From the NCBI RefSeq assembly GCF_001949145.1, contig NW_019091360.1, positions 984,613 through 1,048,612 on the forward strand: a stretch of DNA of 64,000 nt, read 5' to 3'. Under the pieces are notes generated by a model. It was not told the origin of the DNA, searched no databases, and was given only the letters and a program-made list of their open reading frames with translations. The DNA is from Acanthaster planci (taxonomy: Eukaryota > Echinodermata > Asteroidea > Valvatida > Acanthasteridae). Below are positions 22,056 through 34,948 of this stretch, piece by piece. Numbering within the stretch: position 1 is the stretch's first letter; each line of letters opens with the position of its first letter. The position numbers and the translations under genes are program-made.

Positions 22056-25000
22056 CTGCAAAATGAAATACATGAAACTCAGTTAGGTCAAAAGAAAGAA
22101 TTAAAAAGAAAAGACCTCATCTGAAGTGTTGTGACGCAGAACATTTCAAAGTGAGGGAGATGAGGTGTTGAAGTCCAGAATATTTCAGGGCAGGAGAGCT
22201 AAGGATATGAAATGCAGAATATTTCAAGAGAGAGCAACTTGCCTGTTGCAGAATATTTCATACCACACTGGTAGTAATTTGTCCTTTTTCGAAACTTCTC
22301 GTTTCAAATGTTTTACACTTACCGTACAATATCAGCAAAAGCCTGACTCAGGCTCTTAGTCTGATAGCAAATGTTGTGTTTCTCACACAATGCCTTCACA
22401 TCAGGAGCAATCTTGTGCAAGTTGTGCCTTGGCATTGTGGGGAAAAGGCTGTGAGGCAGAAAGCATCAATCATTGTTAAGGGGAGAAAAGAGGTGGATGA
22501 GAATATCAGTGATGTTGACAAACTTAATGCTTCAAAATCTCTTATGAGCAATTTCAGTTATCAATTTTTGTATTTTGTTCAAACAGATGTTAAAAATGAA
22601 TAATTAAAAAAACAAGTAGTGTCAATTCAGAAGACTAACATAAACAGCTTTATCTTGATCGATTTAAATTGACAATACACTTGTTGGCAGTTAATATCCT
22701 GATGAAAGTATCTACATCAACAAAAGGGGTAAACATCTTGAAGAACTACTGTGACTCCAACTGGTGGCAGAATTGGGTCCTGGCCCCCACTTTCTGCAGG
22801 ATCTATAATTGAGTGGGGCTCCATGGATTGAGCTTTTAATGACTGATCCCTGATGGTTTAACAACTCCCCCCCTCCCACTTTGATAATCTTTCTGCCGCC
22901 AGTGGTGACTCCCTTCATCATCTTGTACATTTGGATGTAAGTGATATTAGTTCACACTCACTGGTGCTCAATCTGGAAATTAAGGTGCCCAGTGAACCAG
23001 TCATTGAAGAAAGATGACTCCACATCGCAGGTAGCATGTAGCTGAGCTGGCAACCATTCCTTACGCTGATCGTGATCTATCTCCATGGGGATGTGGTTCA
23101 TCTGGCTCGTCCACACAAACCAGTTGCTCTCCAGGAACCTACAGACAAATTCATTGTTAGCGAATTAGCAATTGCTTGATGTCTGTCTTTGTTTGGTGCG
23201 AGGGGTTCGACTGGAGGACTTGTGATGGGTTTTTGTTGTGACAGACCCAAGCATGGCACTGATAGCTTAGATTGTGACGTACCCCAGAGGGCCTCCAGGT
23301 TTGTGAAGACTCCAACAGCTCTTCCCCAACCACATTCTTTTTAGGTGATTGGGCAAATTATTTTATGAACTTTCAAACTGGAAACATCCCTATCATTGAA
23401 GTTATTAAACATACACTTTCCAGATGATCAGTTTTCTTTCTATTTGACCTTGTGATTTAAAATACATAAACTTTTTGCAAAAATGACAAATATCAGAAAG
23501 ACTTTGCAGTGACATGCATTAAAGTTCTAAGATACTGTCAAACCAGAAATCGTGTTTGTGACTAAAACAAACATGTCCTGTCTAAGTAAGATTCATTTAT
23601 AACGAGAAAAAAATAAGGCTCCTAAATGCTTGTAAGGCCTCTGTAAGGCCCCTAACGAGAAAACTTGGGCAAATACAATTTCTTCTGGCTACTCTAAGCC
23701 TTTTAATTTACGCTGGCTTAGCACATGCCCCAACTAAGAAGTTTCAGGAGCAATTGAGCATGAACTTTATTGGGTTGAATACAAAGCAGTGATTCTTTTT
23801 CAGTTTGACTAGCAGGTTTATGATGCTGTCAAAACATGCAGGCACTGAAAAATGGTCAATTGAAAGATATGTATACTTGATGAGCATGTAGTTTAAGAAG
23901 ACACCCCAGCCACCAAGAAGAAGACCAAAGAGCAAAGTATGTTTGACGAAGAAGACACTCATCCACGCCAGGTCCTGTGTCAAAAAACAAGAGAGGGTAA
24001 TGACTGTGGGCAGTATTCACAGCAAACTGGACATTAAACAGCTAAGCTTTGTTGATGTCATATCTTCCATAGTCTGTTACAGACACAAAGATATTTGTAA
24101 TTATGCCTTACAAATTTTCCCCATTTGAAAATATCCTTTCTTCAATCTATATAACACAGCATTTTGCAGCTTTTGAAAACATCCATTTCTTTGTATTTCA
24201 GAAATTGTTTGTCTCCATGTTTTTCCATTAAAATAAACATTTTCTCAGAAAATAAATATCTATTGTTTTAGCAAAATGGTAAAACAGTGGTTTTAAAGTT
24301 CGAGCCAGTGAGCAGGAGCTAACAGGGATTTCTCCTGAAAACAAATAATTCATCAGAAGAATCCTCAATTCCCTTTCCACAGAGAGGGCAAAGTACTATT
24401 TCTAAAATGTTGATGCTTTCATTTCTGTTAAAAAATGGCAAAATGTCTCAGCTGGGGAACCCCCCCCCCATATGCTACTGCGGAATACAAGTGAGTCTCG
24501 CGTTTGAATATCATTAGTTGTGCTATTTTGCCATTTTACCTGACATACAGTAACTGAGTTTACCTTCCAGAGCTTTTTCCTGATGACGTGAGCAAAATAC
24601 TCATAGTGGAAATACAGGGTCATCAGAAGGGGCGGCAAGGCTGTTGAAATACATTTCAATGTTTTCAAGATTTACGGTTCATGTTCTGAACAGATGAAAT
24701 TGTACAATCAGCTAGTCAATAGATATCAGCTAATTCCAAATGTAATAACTGAAAATGGGTCTAATATTTTATCTGTCACTATTACTCAAACTGTACATTT
24801 ACAAAGCTCCCAATGATTAATGGGTCCATGCAGTGATTTTTTTTTACAATATTTTGGTGCAAATTTCTATTATTCTTAAATTCATGGATAAACTTTGACA
24901 ATTTTTTGGTCATTTGTATAGCAAAATACACTTTGTAACAATCAAGCGCTTTCCATGCCCTTCTTGACAACTGGGCACTCCGCTACTGTGATGCACTCCA

Positions 25001-28000
25001 AGGAAGAAAATGTTCATTACAAGGGGTTCTATCCTCAAACTGTGAAGCAAGCTGTGATTGAAAGTCTTTTTTCTGATGACTTTCGTTACAGGAGTACTGT
25101 CGAGAAATGAAACACTACACCAAAGAGAAGAACGTCTAAAATATCAAAACTTCCGACAAATCTGGAAGCTAAAAAACCGTAATATATCCTGGAACGATCA
25201 CACATTTGGTCGTGAATATGCAATTTGCTTTAGTACAAAAACCGAAAATTTTCCAAAATAGCTTTTATAATGGCAATCAATTATTGGTAATAGAATTGCA
25301 TGAGACACAAAGGTTCAGGGTCAAAGATTCAATTTTAAAATTGGATTGCCTATTCCCTTCATTGTCTTAGTGCTTTTTGCTTTCCAACCTGCCTTATTCT
25401 ATATCACTTAGGCTTGTTTTTAACTCTCTGTATGACTTACTAAAGAAGAAGTAGATCTGTTGGTAGTTGAACGGCAAGACGTATTTCCTTTTCTTACTGC
25501 CCCAGGTGACCGGCTGCTTGTCTCCAAGGACGAAGAGGTAAGGCATCTTGATATCGGGGTCCTTCCTGATGATGTTGGGCTTGGCGTGATGCTGGTAATG
25601 ACGATAGTTCCACCAGTGGCAAGATGCACCCTAGCACGTTGTCAAGAATTTTGTGAGTGGAGAGAATGGTATAAGTGCTGAGGATGTCACTAGGATTTGA
25701 TTTGGGGGGAGGGGAGGGGTTAGAGTCTTCTGCAGGAGGGCAGCACTCATCACTGGCAAACTGATAAAGTATTAATAGTTGAAGGGGTGAATTCTAAGGT
25801 ATTTTCAAACAGAATTGTGATTATTATCTTCTTTCATTTTTTACTTTTGTTTCTCTCTCTTTTTTGCCCACAGTGATCGAGTATTCCTTATGATCCGGAC
25901 ACTTGTCTTCTCATCAACCTTTGTGAATTTGACATAAAATTGCACATTCTTGTTACTTCAACAAGATCAGAGTAATGTAGCAGCCAGGCTGTGCACGCCT
26001 TCAAGGTAAAACACATCACATGTTTGGGCTGTAATTTTTAGAAATGGATGGATTAACAGCTGATTTTGGTCTAACCTGCTTCAAAAGAGTAAAAATAAAG
26101 GAGTCATTATTAAGGCCACAATATCAAAACTGTTAAAAACCTATACGTTCCATCAAAGCATTCATACGAAAGCAAAGAAAAAATACTGTTTTAAACAATT
26201 TTACAACCAATGCACACAGCTAAAGAATGGAGCAAATGATAAAAACTAGCCATCCTGTTTTGAGTGCCCAGTTGTCAGAGGTCTGAGGAAACAACCGTTA
26301 CCTACCTTAAGAGCACCTGTTACAAAGTACTGCAAGAGGTGATTCCAACGAGATTTGCGAAAGACTGAGAGATGGCCCAAGTCATGAAGAAACCATGAGG
26401 ACTGGGCCTATATAAAAGGAAAGCAGAACCTCTACAAATGCTGAAACTGCAAACTACATTTCACTTTTGTGTATAATGACCTTTGTGAGTTACCCCTCTT
26501 AAGTACAATCAAACAGAGAAGGAGCTTGAATCAAAATTGATTATTTTTATAATTATTTTTATTGTGAGCATTTTAAGATTGCATTGCAGTACATTCCCAT
26601 CAAATTATAAACTTTATAATTTATAGGTTAATTTAGCAGTTCTTTCATTTAGAATTGCTGGAACGAAAGTTTAATTTCGTCAAAGAGGGGTCACTTGCCC
26701 TAAATGTTAATTCCAATTTCGAAGTAACGCAGATAGATTTCACTTTCAGAGCATTGTCAGTCCCAATAAAACACACTAACTCGTCCCATTTATTGTCATT
26801 TTCGTCTCACTCTGGGAATGGCGTTGAATTGGAAAAGCAAATTTGCTTTTTGTCATCCATTTTAACGATTTAATCATTCAATTTTGTCATAGAATGTATT
26901 GAAGATGGTTTGAATTAGCAGTTATTTGGACGTCATTTTTGTTGTGATAGACAAAAAATGAATTTTAAATGAAAAAGTGCTACATTAACCAGGAAAACCT
27001 ATAGTATCCACTCTGACAAGAAGGTAACCCTCAACAGCAAAGAGGATGAAATATTATACCTGTACTTACTTTGGTAACAAATTTAAAAAAGACCCTGTTT
27101 TAATTCTTCAAAATATTTACTGAAATTATTTAATTTTTGTATAATTTAAATTGTTTTTAACGACTTGTGTTATTCATTTTCAATTTGACAACAAAACAAA
27201 ACCAACTTTTTGACTTTTTTGTTTAAGGGTTTGTAGTTGAAAAATGAAAAGCAACAATTTGAAAAACAAGTCTTCTCTCTTTTTCAATTTGAAAATTAAA
27301 AACAAGGAAAAAAGGTTTTCATTTTTTGATAACAAGATTTTAGCCTGCCATGGCTGAGATCAAAATCAGGAACAATTCTTAACAAGGTAAAAGGAAAAGT
27401 AACTAACAATCAATTTTCTGATATTTTGAACTAACACAACCACATCACCGAACGTATGTCATATTCAAATGGGCAAATGAAAAGTGAATAGTTTTCCTGC
27501 TTTCTTTTTGAAATAGACTATTTTTTGGAATTCCCATTTTTGATTTTTAAATTGAAAAACAAATGGATGAGTGAAGTGTATAGAACCAGAACCTTATTTC
27601 ATTGAGAACCTCCATCTGGTCATTGTCTGTCATACCTGTTCAACGGTGAGTAAGACTGTGGCCAGAAGATAGGGCAACCAGCCTACTCCAAAGCACCATA
27701 GCACCGCCCATGCTAGCACCTCTGCAGCTAGGATGTGGCCCAAATGGGCAGCATAGAACCACATATTGGCTTTGAAGAGGCCCATTGCTTCAGCCTTCAC
27801 ACGGAGAGCCTCCATGTCTGTAACAAGTTTACTCTAAAAGTCAAAAAATGGGGAAAAAAATAATAAATTTGGGAATTTACAGCTCATGGGATTGGAGCAG
27901 TGTGTGATGTTTGACCTGATGAGAGCATCTTCTCAGATATTATTGCGTTGCATTTTTATTCGTGCCAAGTCTGTGGGTGTTTTTCCAATAATGCAGTGAA

Positions 28001-31000
28001 ATCATTGATACACTGTACCAATTTTATTATATGAAACACACTGTTCTTGTGAAATGCCCATTTTTCCCTCAGAGGTTAGCCCAAAATGTTAACTTTTCCC
28101 ATTGAAGTGCTCAATGCACATGGGTACTGGCGGCAGAAGTGGGGGGCCCAAGCAGGCCAATGCCCCTATCCCCCATTTTCTGCATGTCCCATAATGAGGT
28201 GGGGCTTAATAGATTGGCTTATTAATGGCTGATACCCGAGGGTCTCACACCTATCCCCCACTTGAAAACTAATCCACAATCATAGGGGGTTGACGTATTC
28301 GACTATGAAGACGAAAACCCTATTATACAATGAATTTAAACTTCACAAATGTACTCCTAAGGAACGTATTCATATGGATAAAAGATCCAATATCCCCCAG
28401 TTGTGAGACAGAATGAAAAAAGTTACTATTTCAGGGCTAGAAAGCAAGAGGCAGTGGCTAGTCTGACATTCCGGTGGCAAGTTCAACCTTAAAACCCACA
28501 TCTATTTTGAGGAAAAGGTCGGTCAGCTTCATCTCATCATTGAACTTGGTAAACATTAGGCTGTGTTTGACCATTGTTTGAACGTACCATGTTAGCTGGG
28601 ATATAGGCTTTGATCTTTTTGAATGAGCCACAAAGTTTATTGAACTTCAGCCAAACTAATTCACATCTCAAAGTTCAATGGCATTACACTCAAACTCACT
28701 TCACTTCACACAAAATAAAGAGTGTGCCATACAGCTGCATGGGTGTAAACCACTTAATTCGCAGTAGGCGCCGAGGAGAATCCAGGCAATCAAAGCCACA
28801 GTGTTAGGCCAGCCTGACATTACAATGGTACAAGTTATAGACAAAGTTTTCCTTGATCCCTTTCAAAAACAAATGTCAAATAGGAAAAACAGTAATGCAT
28901 CTCATCATGTGTCCATGGAAGACAAGTATAAGGGATTTAACATGTCCCAATATTCACAGGATGCATGCTAGGCTAGCTTGTTCCTGCAACCCTTCAACCT
29001 CATTCCAAGTCTGAATTGCTTAGGATGGGCTTTTAACATGTTCTCTTTGAACCAAGTACCCACTTCCCATGCAGTTAGTAGTACTTAGCCCATGTAAAAA
29101 CCTACAGCCAGACTTGTTTTGTCATTACTGAGTTCCCAGCCTGCAGACTGCACCACACCACACTGTGAAAAATTTTATTACGCTCTGCGAAAAGTAATAA
29201 ACCAAAGGAAGGTTTCTGGAGGAAGTCTATGGATGCATACACAATGCACATATTTCATTTTTACTGAAAAGTTGCTTGGGGAATTTGTAAGATGACATTT
29301 GTGACAAATACAAGCAACAGAAAAAGACATGATGCCTGCAGTTTTGCTGGGTATTTTGGAGCTAGGTACTTGGCACACTGGTTCAAGACAGGGTGAATGT
29401 GAAAGCACAACAAATTGGATGTCAAGAAGTATTTCCAGCGAAGTTCACTTCACTTAAAATGCATTTGACTTTTGAGAATTCTCTGGGTGAATATTTCATT
29501 GGACACCACAAAGTTGCATTCGTGTTGGCATCTACTCTCAGTATGAAAGCAGCTTTTATTTTTCCTGTTAAGCCTGAATAGATTTGCAATATATTGAGGT
29601 TATCTTCCATGATAGAGCATTCTTCCAAGGATGAATCACATACCTTGGGTGACTTATCTTCCACAGTCCCAATACAAAGAGGCTTCATGTACTTCCTCAC
29701 CAACTTCTTGTCAGGATGAAAGGCAACAAAGGCCTCCTATCGGAACAAAAATCAGATGGTGACAGTAACATTGGTGTATTGTTGCTGCATCATTTGAATG
29801 AATCTGTACGAATCCAAAATCCTGAATTTTGGACAGGTCACTGCTGTAAAGTTTGTTTACTTTGGGTGATTTGTGAAATTTAGTTTATGGCAGCAGGCCA
29901 GTGAGTGGAGGTTTCTCACAAATAGTTTTGACTTTCGGAGCAAATTTTGGGTTCACAGTGTGAACTGAAGATGCCTAAATGTGGTTCTGGTGTAACAATA
30001 ATCCAACATTTCAACACATTTTAGAAGCAGAAGTAGCAAAGACTTAAGTTTCTACTTCAGATGATAATATCCATTTGCTCAAAAAATACAAATTTGCTTT
30101 GAAAACAAAAAGGTAAAACATCCTTTAAACTGGCACAACAAAAATTACAAATCAGGTTAAATAGTACCGCATAAAGGAGTATTTACCAAAATACATTTAA
30201 GAATTCACTGCCTGGACAAAAGTAAAAAATGTAGATGTAACGTTTTGTTAAAAGTGCTCAATTTCATTCAATTTTTGTTTGATTTCTGAACGAGTTCCTA
30301 CTGTGAATTTTTCTTGGATACACACTTTCTTCAAAAGTCTGCTTTTCTTACAGGAAAAAGTATGATATCCCTTTTTGGTAAGACTTAATGAAGAGTGCAA
30401 TTCTTGAACATTAAAAGTTGTTCCCATCAAAGGGTTTTCTCAGCAGATAAAAGTTGTACTACTGTGACGCCATTTCTGGAAGACACTGCTCAATGGGGGG
30501 GGGCAGTTGAAACTGTTAATTCAAAATCTACTCACTGAAATTTTATGACAAAACTAAACTCACATATCTCCTTTCATTTGCTGAAAAACCAACAGTTTAC
30601 AACAAAAAAGAATAAAGACAACCAGGTCAAGGATGGATCCAGAACCCATTTATCAAGGCACCAAATTTTTGGGGGGCAAACATTTCAGAGGATTTTGTAT
30701 GAAACCTGTTATAGCCTTTCTAGGAACACTTTGAGGCTTGTTACCAGTACATACTTTGGAAAGGTAGAGACCTGAAAAAGAGTTTAAAAAATCGCCTTTC
30801 TTTTTCTTTACTTTTAAATTGTTTTGAACTCCATTTTTGTTTGGGGGGGGATGACATTATACATCCCCAATCCACCCTTGAGCCAAGTACCCTGAAATTC
30901 TAGCGCTTAGTAGCTATAAGATGACATTATAATTTTTGTCATAAATATGCAAATTGGCATTAACAGAAATATTAAACTGGCACAAAAACGCCTCTATAAA

Positions 31001-31299
31001 TTGCAAAATAAACTTTGAAAACAAGGTAAAATGGGACACAAAGGTGCACTCAAGAGGACTGCATGAGAAGCATGATGTAGAGAGGTGTGAAAACTTACGG
31101 TAGCATCTTCCCCTCCATAGTGAGACAGCACCTTGAATCCACCTGGGTGTTTACTCATCCAGTGAGTAACATCATACACACCATTCTCAATCACCAGCCA
31201 CTTGTCGTAGCGACCGTTGTGCTTCTTGATTTCATCCCAGGTGTAGGTGATGTCCTTGCCAACTGGGGACATCACTTGACCTTGCTGACCTTTACCCAT
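22004..31299 (-). CDS. FADS: Desaturase gene B: front-end fatty acyl desaturase with cytochrome b5 domain, 10 coding exons
   Basis: Coding exons: 31299-31099, 29736-29644, 27833-27636, 26407-26306, 25630-25441, 24640-24564, 23974-23877, 23138-22962, 22448-22323, 22055-22004. The total is 1314 bases, 437 residues plus TAA. Compared with A and C it has one codon fewer in exon 2 and one more in exon 5. The b5 domain carries HPGG at residues 51-54; the boxes are HDLGH (172-176), HYQHH (209-213) and QIEHH (375-379). All are intact, so activity is expected. It is the most divergent of the three: [10 protein letters not shown] in place of AGWxQHDLGH, Tyr in box 2, and [16 protein letters not shown] where the others have [16 protein letters not shown]. 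Asn at 325 is what vertebrate FADS1 (a Delta-5 desaturase) carries. This hints at, but does not prove, a different substrate range. Introns contain dispersed-repeat copies and no second gene. Confidence 0.95.
22323..22448 (-). CDS. FADS: Gene B coding exon 9
   Basis: It completes QIEHH and continues [20 protein letters not shown], then [21 protein letters not shown]. 126 bases, acceptor TCACAG, donor CG|GTAAG. Confidence 0.95.
22751..22907. mobile_element. Small MITE-like element with 13-base TIR, gene B intron 8
   Basis: ACTGGTGGCAGAA at the left and TTCTGCCGCCAGT at the right are inverted copies with one mismatch. The interior has CTTTTAATGACTGATCCCTG, as in the relatives at 8433-8585 and 28127-28265. 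Confidence 0.6.
22962..23138 (-). CDS. FADS: Gene B coding exon 8 (histidine box 3, first part)
   Basis: It begins [20 protein letters not shown] and ends [14 protein letters not shown] plus CA. Asn325 and the TSQ triplet are unique to this copy within the array. Donor CA|GTGAG, 177 bases. Confidence 0.95.
23877..23974 (-). CDS. FADS: Gene B coding exon 7
   Basis: [20 protein letters not shown] then [12 protein letters not shown] plus AA of a Lys codon. It is a hydrophobic membrane segment. Acceptor ACACAG, donor AA|GTATA. Confidence 0.93.
24564..24640 (-). CDS. FADS: Gene B coding exon 6
   Basis: Two bases complete a Thr codon, then [20 protein letters not shown] and KKLWK. 77 bases, acceptor CAACAG, donor AAG|GTAAA. 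Confidence 0.93.
25441..25630 (-). CDS. FADS: Gene B coding exon 5 (histidine box 2)
   Basis: [20 protein letters not shown] opens the exon, and HYQHH lies at 25600-25586. It ends [15 protein letters not shown] plus one base. At 190 bases it is one codon longer than in A and C. Donor A|GTAAG. Confidence 0.95.
25685..25820. repeat. Dispersed repeat copy, gene B intron 4
   Basis: TGTCACTAGGATTTG, a G-run, GCAGCACTCATCACTGGCAA, GAAGGGGTGAATTCTAAGG and TATTTTCAAACAGAATTGTG match the family at 11046-11151. This is its longest copy. Confidence 0.5.
26306..26407 (-). CDS. FADS: Gene B coding exon 4 (histidine box 1)
   Basis: [20 protein letters not shown] then [19 protein letters not shown] lies at 26386-26372. 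The residues before the box (SSWFL) differ from the AGW-Q of most family members. Acceptor TATATAG, donor AAG|GTAGG. Confidence 0.95.
27636..27833 (-). CDS. FADS: Gene B coding exon 3
   Basis: 66 codons starting [20 protein letters not shown], with hydrophobic stretches around [18 protein letters not shown] and [14 protein letters not shown]. Acceptor TTTTAG, donor CAG|GTATG. Confidence 0.94.
28127..28265. repeat. TIR repeat copy lacking its right end, gene B intron 2
   Basis: It starts CTGGCGGCAGAAGTGGGG and shares TTAATGGCTGATACCCGAGG and CCCCCACTTGAAAAC with 22751-22907. The closing inverted repeat is not seen. Confidence 0.5.
29644..29736 (-). CDS. FADS: Gene B coding exon 2
   Basis: 31 codons: [20 protein letters not shown] then [11 protein letters not shown]. 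It is one codon shorter than in A and C, in the variable linker after the b5 domain. Acceptor CGATAG, donor AAG|GTATG. Confidence 0.94.
31099..31299 (-). CDS. FADS: Gene B coding exon 1 (cytochrome b5)
   Basis: [20 protein letters not shown] opens the exon, and HPGG lies at 31149-31138. The frame is open further upstream to an ATG at 31359, but an acceptor (CTCACAG, AG at 31307-31306) lies just before the MGKG start. The upstream codons have no counterpart in A or C, so I use 31299. Donor ACC|GTAAG. Confidence 0.94.
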
Positions 31300-31440
31300 G
31301 ATTCCCTGTGAGGTATATGAGTATAGCTGGTTTGTCAAGAATAACTTGATTGATAACATTTAATATCAGAATTGAAGATTCAAGAGTGTTTTTTATCAAA
31401 TTTGTTTTGACATGACATAATCTTTCTATTTTCTAAATTA

Positions 31441-31497
31441 ATAGAAAATAGATATATATAAGATATAAGATATAGATAATATAAGATATATATTTTC
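31441..31497. repeat. Low-complexity AGATATA tract
   Basis: Imperfect iteration of AGATATA and TATAAGATATA units lies upstream of gene B coding exon 1. Confidence 0.7.
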
Positions 31498-31924
31498 AAG
31501 TTTGGTTTTATATCTAGTGATAATTTAGGGCTGTGCCAAATATCCAATTAACCAAATATTTGATCGATTGTCGAATATACTAATTTTATTTTTAAAATTT
31601 GAATATTCAAATGCAAAATCCATGAAAAGGAAGGGAAAAATTTCTTTTGTTTTAAATGAGACCGTTTGCACTATGGAGGCTCTTAATTAAATCTTGCTAA
31701 ATTGTGGCTGGAGATACTCCTAGATGTGAGAAGCTGTTATATTTATCATAATGTACAATTGTGTGCGTTATTGCAACTGATTTGTATATGGTTTGTTCCT
31801 CAACAATCTGCCGGTCAGTACAACCGAATAGTCAGATATTCGATCATATTGAAGGTCAAATATTTGAATAGTGAATTATTCGAATTGACTCAACCCATAA
31901 AAATCAACTTAAAAAAATAACCCC

Positions 31925-32141
31925 TTGAAATGATTTGTTTCCAAAAATAGAAACAATGTTTCTAAAAACTGATCCCGTAAGAACAAACTAGAGAATATGT
32001 CTTAAACAAAGAAACTTTGGAAAATTTTTTCTCATAATAATTAAGTTGACAAAAATATACTTCATAAAACGAAGTTGGAAAAAATACACATCACATCTTG
32101 AAAATATATACTTGATGGCACCACAGGGCTTTCAAACAAAA
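31925..32141. repeat. Partial relative of the subrepeat element at 19327-20001
   Basis: CATAAAACGAAGTTGGAAAA-type units and an end with TATACTTGATGGCACCACAG then GGCTTTC match the right half of the larger element. The left terminal repeat is absent. Confidence 0.5.
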
Positions 32142-32920
32142 CATTTTTGAAATGGAAACTATGGGGGTCATTTGAAATCCCCAGCTTTGCCAATGCAAAA
32201 CCTGTTTTGCTTTTTTTTTTTAGTTTGGCGCTTTAGTTTTTTACCTCTTTGTTACTTTATTATTTATTATTTTTATGGTGTGTTATAGTAATTTGTGTCT
32301 TTTGACCAAGTTTCTCGGTCCTTAGGCCGGTCTGCAGCGCCTGCACTTTTGAAGTTTTATTTTTCCTTACTAGTTACAGTACCAAATTTTTGAATACCAG
32401 GTATCACTAAATAAAATGCCAGACACGAAGAAGTGACAAAAAAGTGTCTATCGACGGCACAATATTTTTCGGGGGGGGTGTACAATTCCATTTTATAAAC
32501 ATCTATTAATTATAAGTGTACTTAGTAAAGCGATTAAAAAATTAATGAAATGATTCGCTTGACTTGACTGAAAACCACTTAAATTAAAAAAAAATTAACC
32601 ACTTGTTGCCGGAGAACCCCGTTTCGAGCACCATGGGTTTCGATTACGGCATCAAAAGAGCTCTACGGGGTTAGCCTCAACGAAATGTGGGAAAGAGTTC
32701 CATAAACGGCCACAGCTTGACACCCTTTGCACAAATTTAAGTGTTTTCTAAGTAAACGACTGTTTTTTTCCCTTCCAAATTGAATTTTTATGAACCGTGT
32801 TTTGCTTTCTGACGGTTAAGACAGGTCACTGCGGGGAATAATAATTACTGACGTCCGTAGCCTATATGGAACTTTTCCCGAAATGTGCATAACGATAAAG
32901 AAAAAAAATTCAAATCTTAC

Positions 32921-33200
32921 GTCTGCAGCTCAGCGTTTGAAGAAATGTAGGCCTACTGACGAGCTGGTCCAAACTTATTGTGTACACACTTGTAATTTAT
33001 CGGGATTACTACTATGGTCGCACTCGGCAATGTGTACATCTGTAATATTATTAGCGATTCAGCACGGCAATCAGCACGCGACTCGCTCGGCCACGTGGGA
33101 CACTTCACTACAGACCACCAAATATCACGCCACGTCTCATCACCTGACTCGTGACAACCCCAATGCGTAGTGCACGATGAGGCGACCGCATTGCCGTGCG
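32921..33200 (-). promoter_or_regulatory. Candidate non-coding first exon and promoter area of gene B
   Basis: On the - strand GCAGAC|GTAAGATT is a good donor (exon end 32921). It pairs in principle with the acceptor before the gene B start (exon from 31305). The 33030-33200 stretch is locally rich in CpG. The exon start and promoter are not defined by sequence. Confidence 0.3.
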
Positions 33201-34930
33201 CGCAAATTTACAAGACTCATTTTTGTACGCATAATAAAAATGCATCTCTTTTTGTTGCCAATATGAAAGAGAAAAACTCGCAATCGCAACACTTAAAACA
33301 ATAATAAAAACAGCATATAAAAAACGGCCAAATAAAATTTGCTATTGAATAAAGTGTATAGGCATGAACTTCGTTCCATAGGCCTATGCCATGAAGTACT
33401 TTCTGAAGAGTTCTCAGGGCTGTTTCAAATAGTATCCGGTAAATGTATAAATATGAATACGTGACATAATTAGTTGGGATACCTACGGGCAATAAACAGG
33501 AATACTCCCCCCCCTCCTCCCAAAAAAAAAAGAAACAAAAGATCGAACCAAACCAAGACACGTATCGGGACAGGCCAAGGGGTCCACGATGGGTAAAACG
33601 TGGGAGCGTTGCGGACGTCGGACCGGGCCCACAGTTCTGGGGGTAGGGTAAAACTAAAAACCACAGGTGACCAAAACAGAACTATTATAACTAATACTTG
33701 CCGGTTGACATTTGAAATATAAGACACAAAATGCAACGGATACAACGATCGACAGGTTGTTTAAAAGGTAGCGCTTGTTTATTGAATTTTTTCCCTCTGT
33801 AACATCTACGAGTATCACACCAAACAAGACAGATAAAAACCATGCACGTATGTCAAAATGACGAGCACCGCTCCAAACAATAAAATGACAGGGATATACC
33901 GTCGAAAAAGTCAAACTTTGTCTCATCGCACCCCACACTATGCATAAAAACTACTGTTTAGCATTCTATATGCACGTACACGTATACTTTCACCTCAACG
34001 TGTTTGTTTTCTCATGAATATCTTATGTTGCGCCCCCTTTTGTTTTAGACAGCATTACAGACCTTCCACAAAGCAAACGGCAAAATTTTTCCTGTTTATA
34101 AATTCGTTTTAATCTACTAATTTTTGAATTAAAATTTAAGACGTTTGATGTTTACTTTTTAAAATTACCTTTGTAGTTATAGCAATCACAATATAAAACA
34201 CACTCATCCATAAAAAAACTTCAATTTCATTCTTTAGAAATACTTATTAAGGAGATACCAATATCATGCATAGCATTATTTCTGAACTAAAAACTGTATT
34301 AAAAAGCAATGCAGGTGCTCAATCTTCTACCACGCTCTTAAGTACATGCTATATCTAGATTAATAATGTACTTAGGCAATCAATCTGCATCAAAGCAACA
34401 CAACTGGCGATACATTAAAAATTCACACAGATTCACACTTGTATTTGGTGTATATATTTTAAATTCAAGATATCCTGAGTAGTATGACGCAAATCAGCTT
34501 TTTTTTGGACAAAATTTCAAAGTACTTCACTTGCAAATTTAGCCTGAATCTGGCTAATAGTCCATATGCAGTACAGACTTCTAGTCTAAGATGCTGCCTA
34601 CAAAATATTTACTTTAAAAAGTGGCAACGGTCAAGAAAGATCCATGGTAAAATTTCATTGTTTGCAAAATAAAATACATTTCAGTTCTGATTCATTACAA
34701 CCCTAAAATTTGTAAACTTGAAAATGTGAGATGACAACGGACACAGTGCATTAGTGTACACCTAGTGGTAAACGTGTAGAACCTCACTGTTAAAGGGTTA
34801 TTGAAAGTGCTATTTTAGTTATGCTGAGGTAAACTTATCCCAAAAGATGATGCAACAGGTTTGTAAATGCAACAGAAAAACTGGTGGTGCGTGCACGCAA
34901 TCATGAGTAGGTGCATGCACACCCAATCCA

Positions 34931-34948
34931 GTGTGTGTGTGTGTGTAG
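34931..34948. repeat. GT dinucleotide microsatellite
   Basis: About eight GT units in a run. Confidence 0.85.

Noticed and set aside
30994-31359. Longer N-terminus for gene B starting at 31359
   Set aside because: The extra 20 codons have no counterpart in A or C and cross a good acceptor just before the conserved MGKG start.
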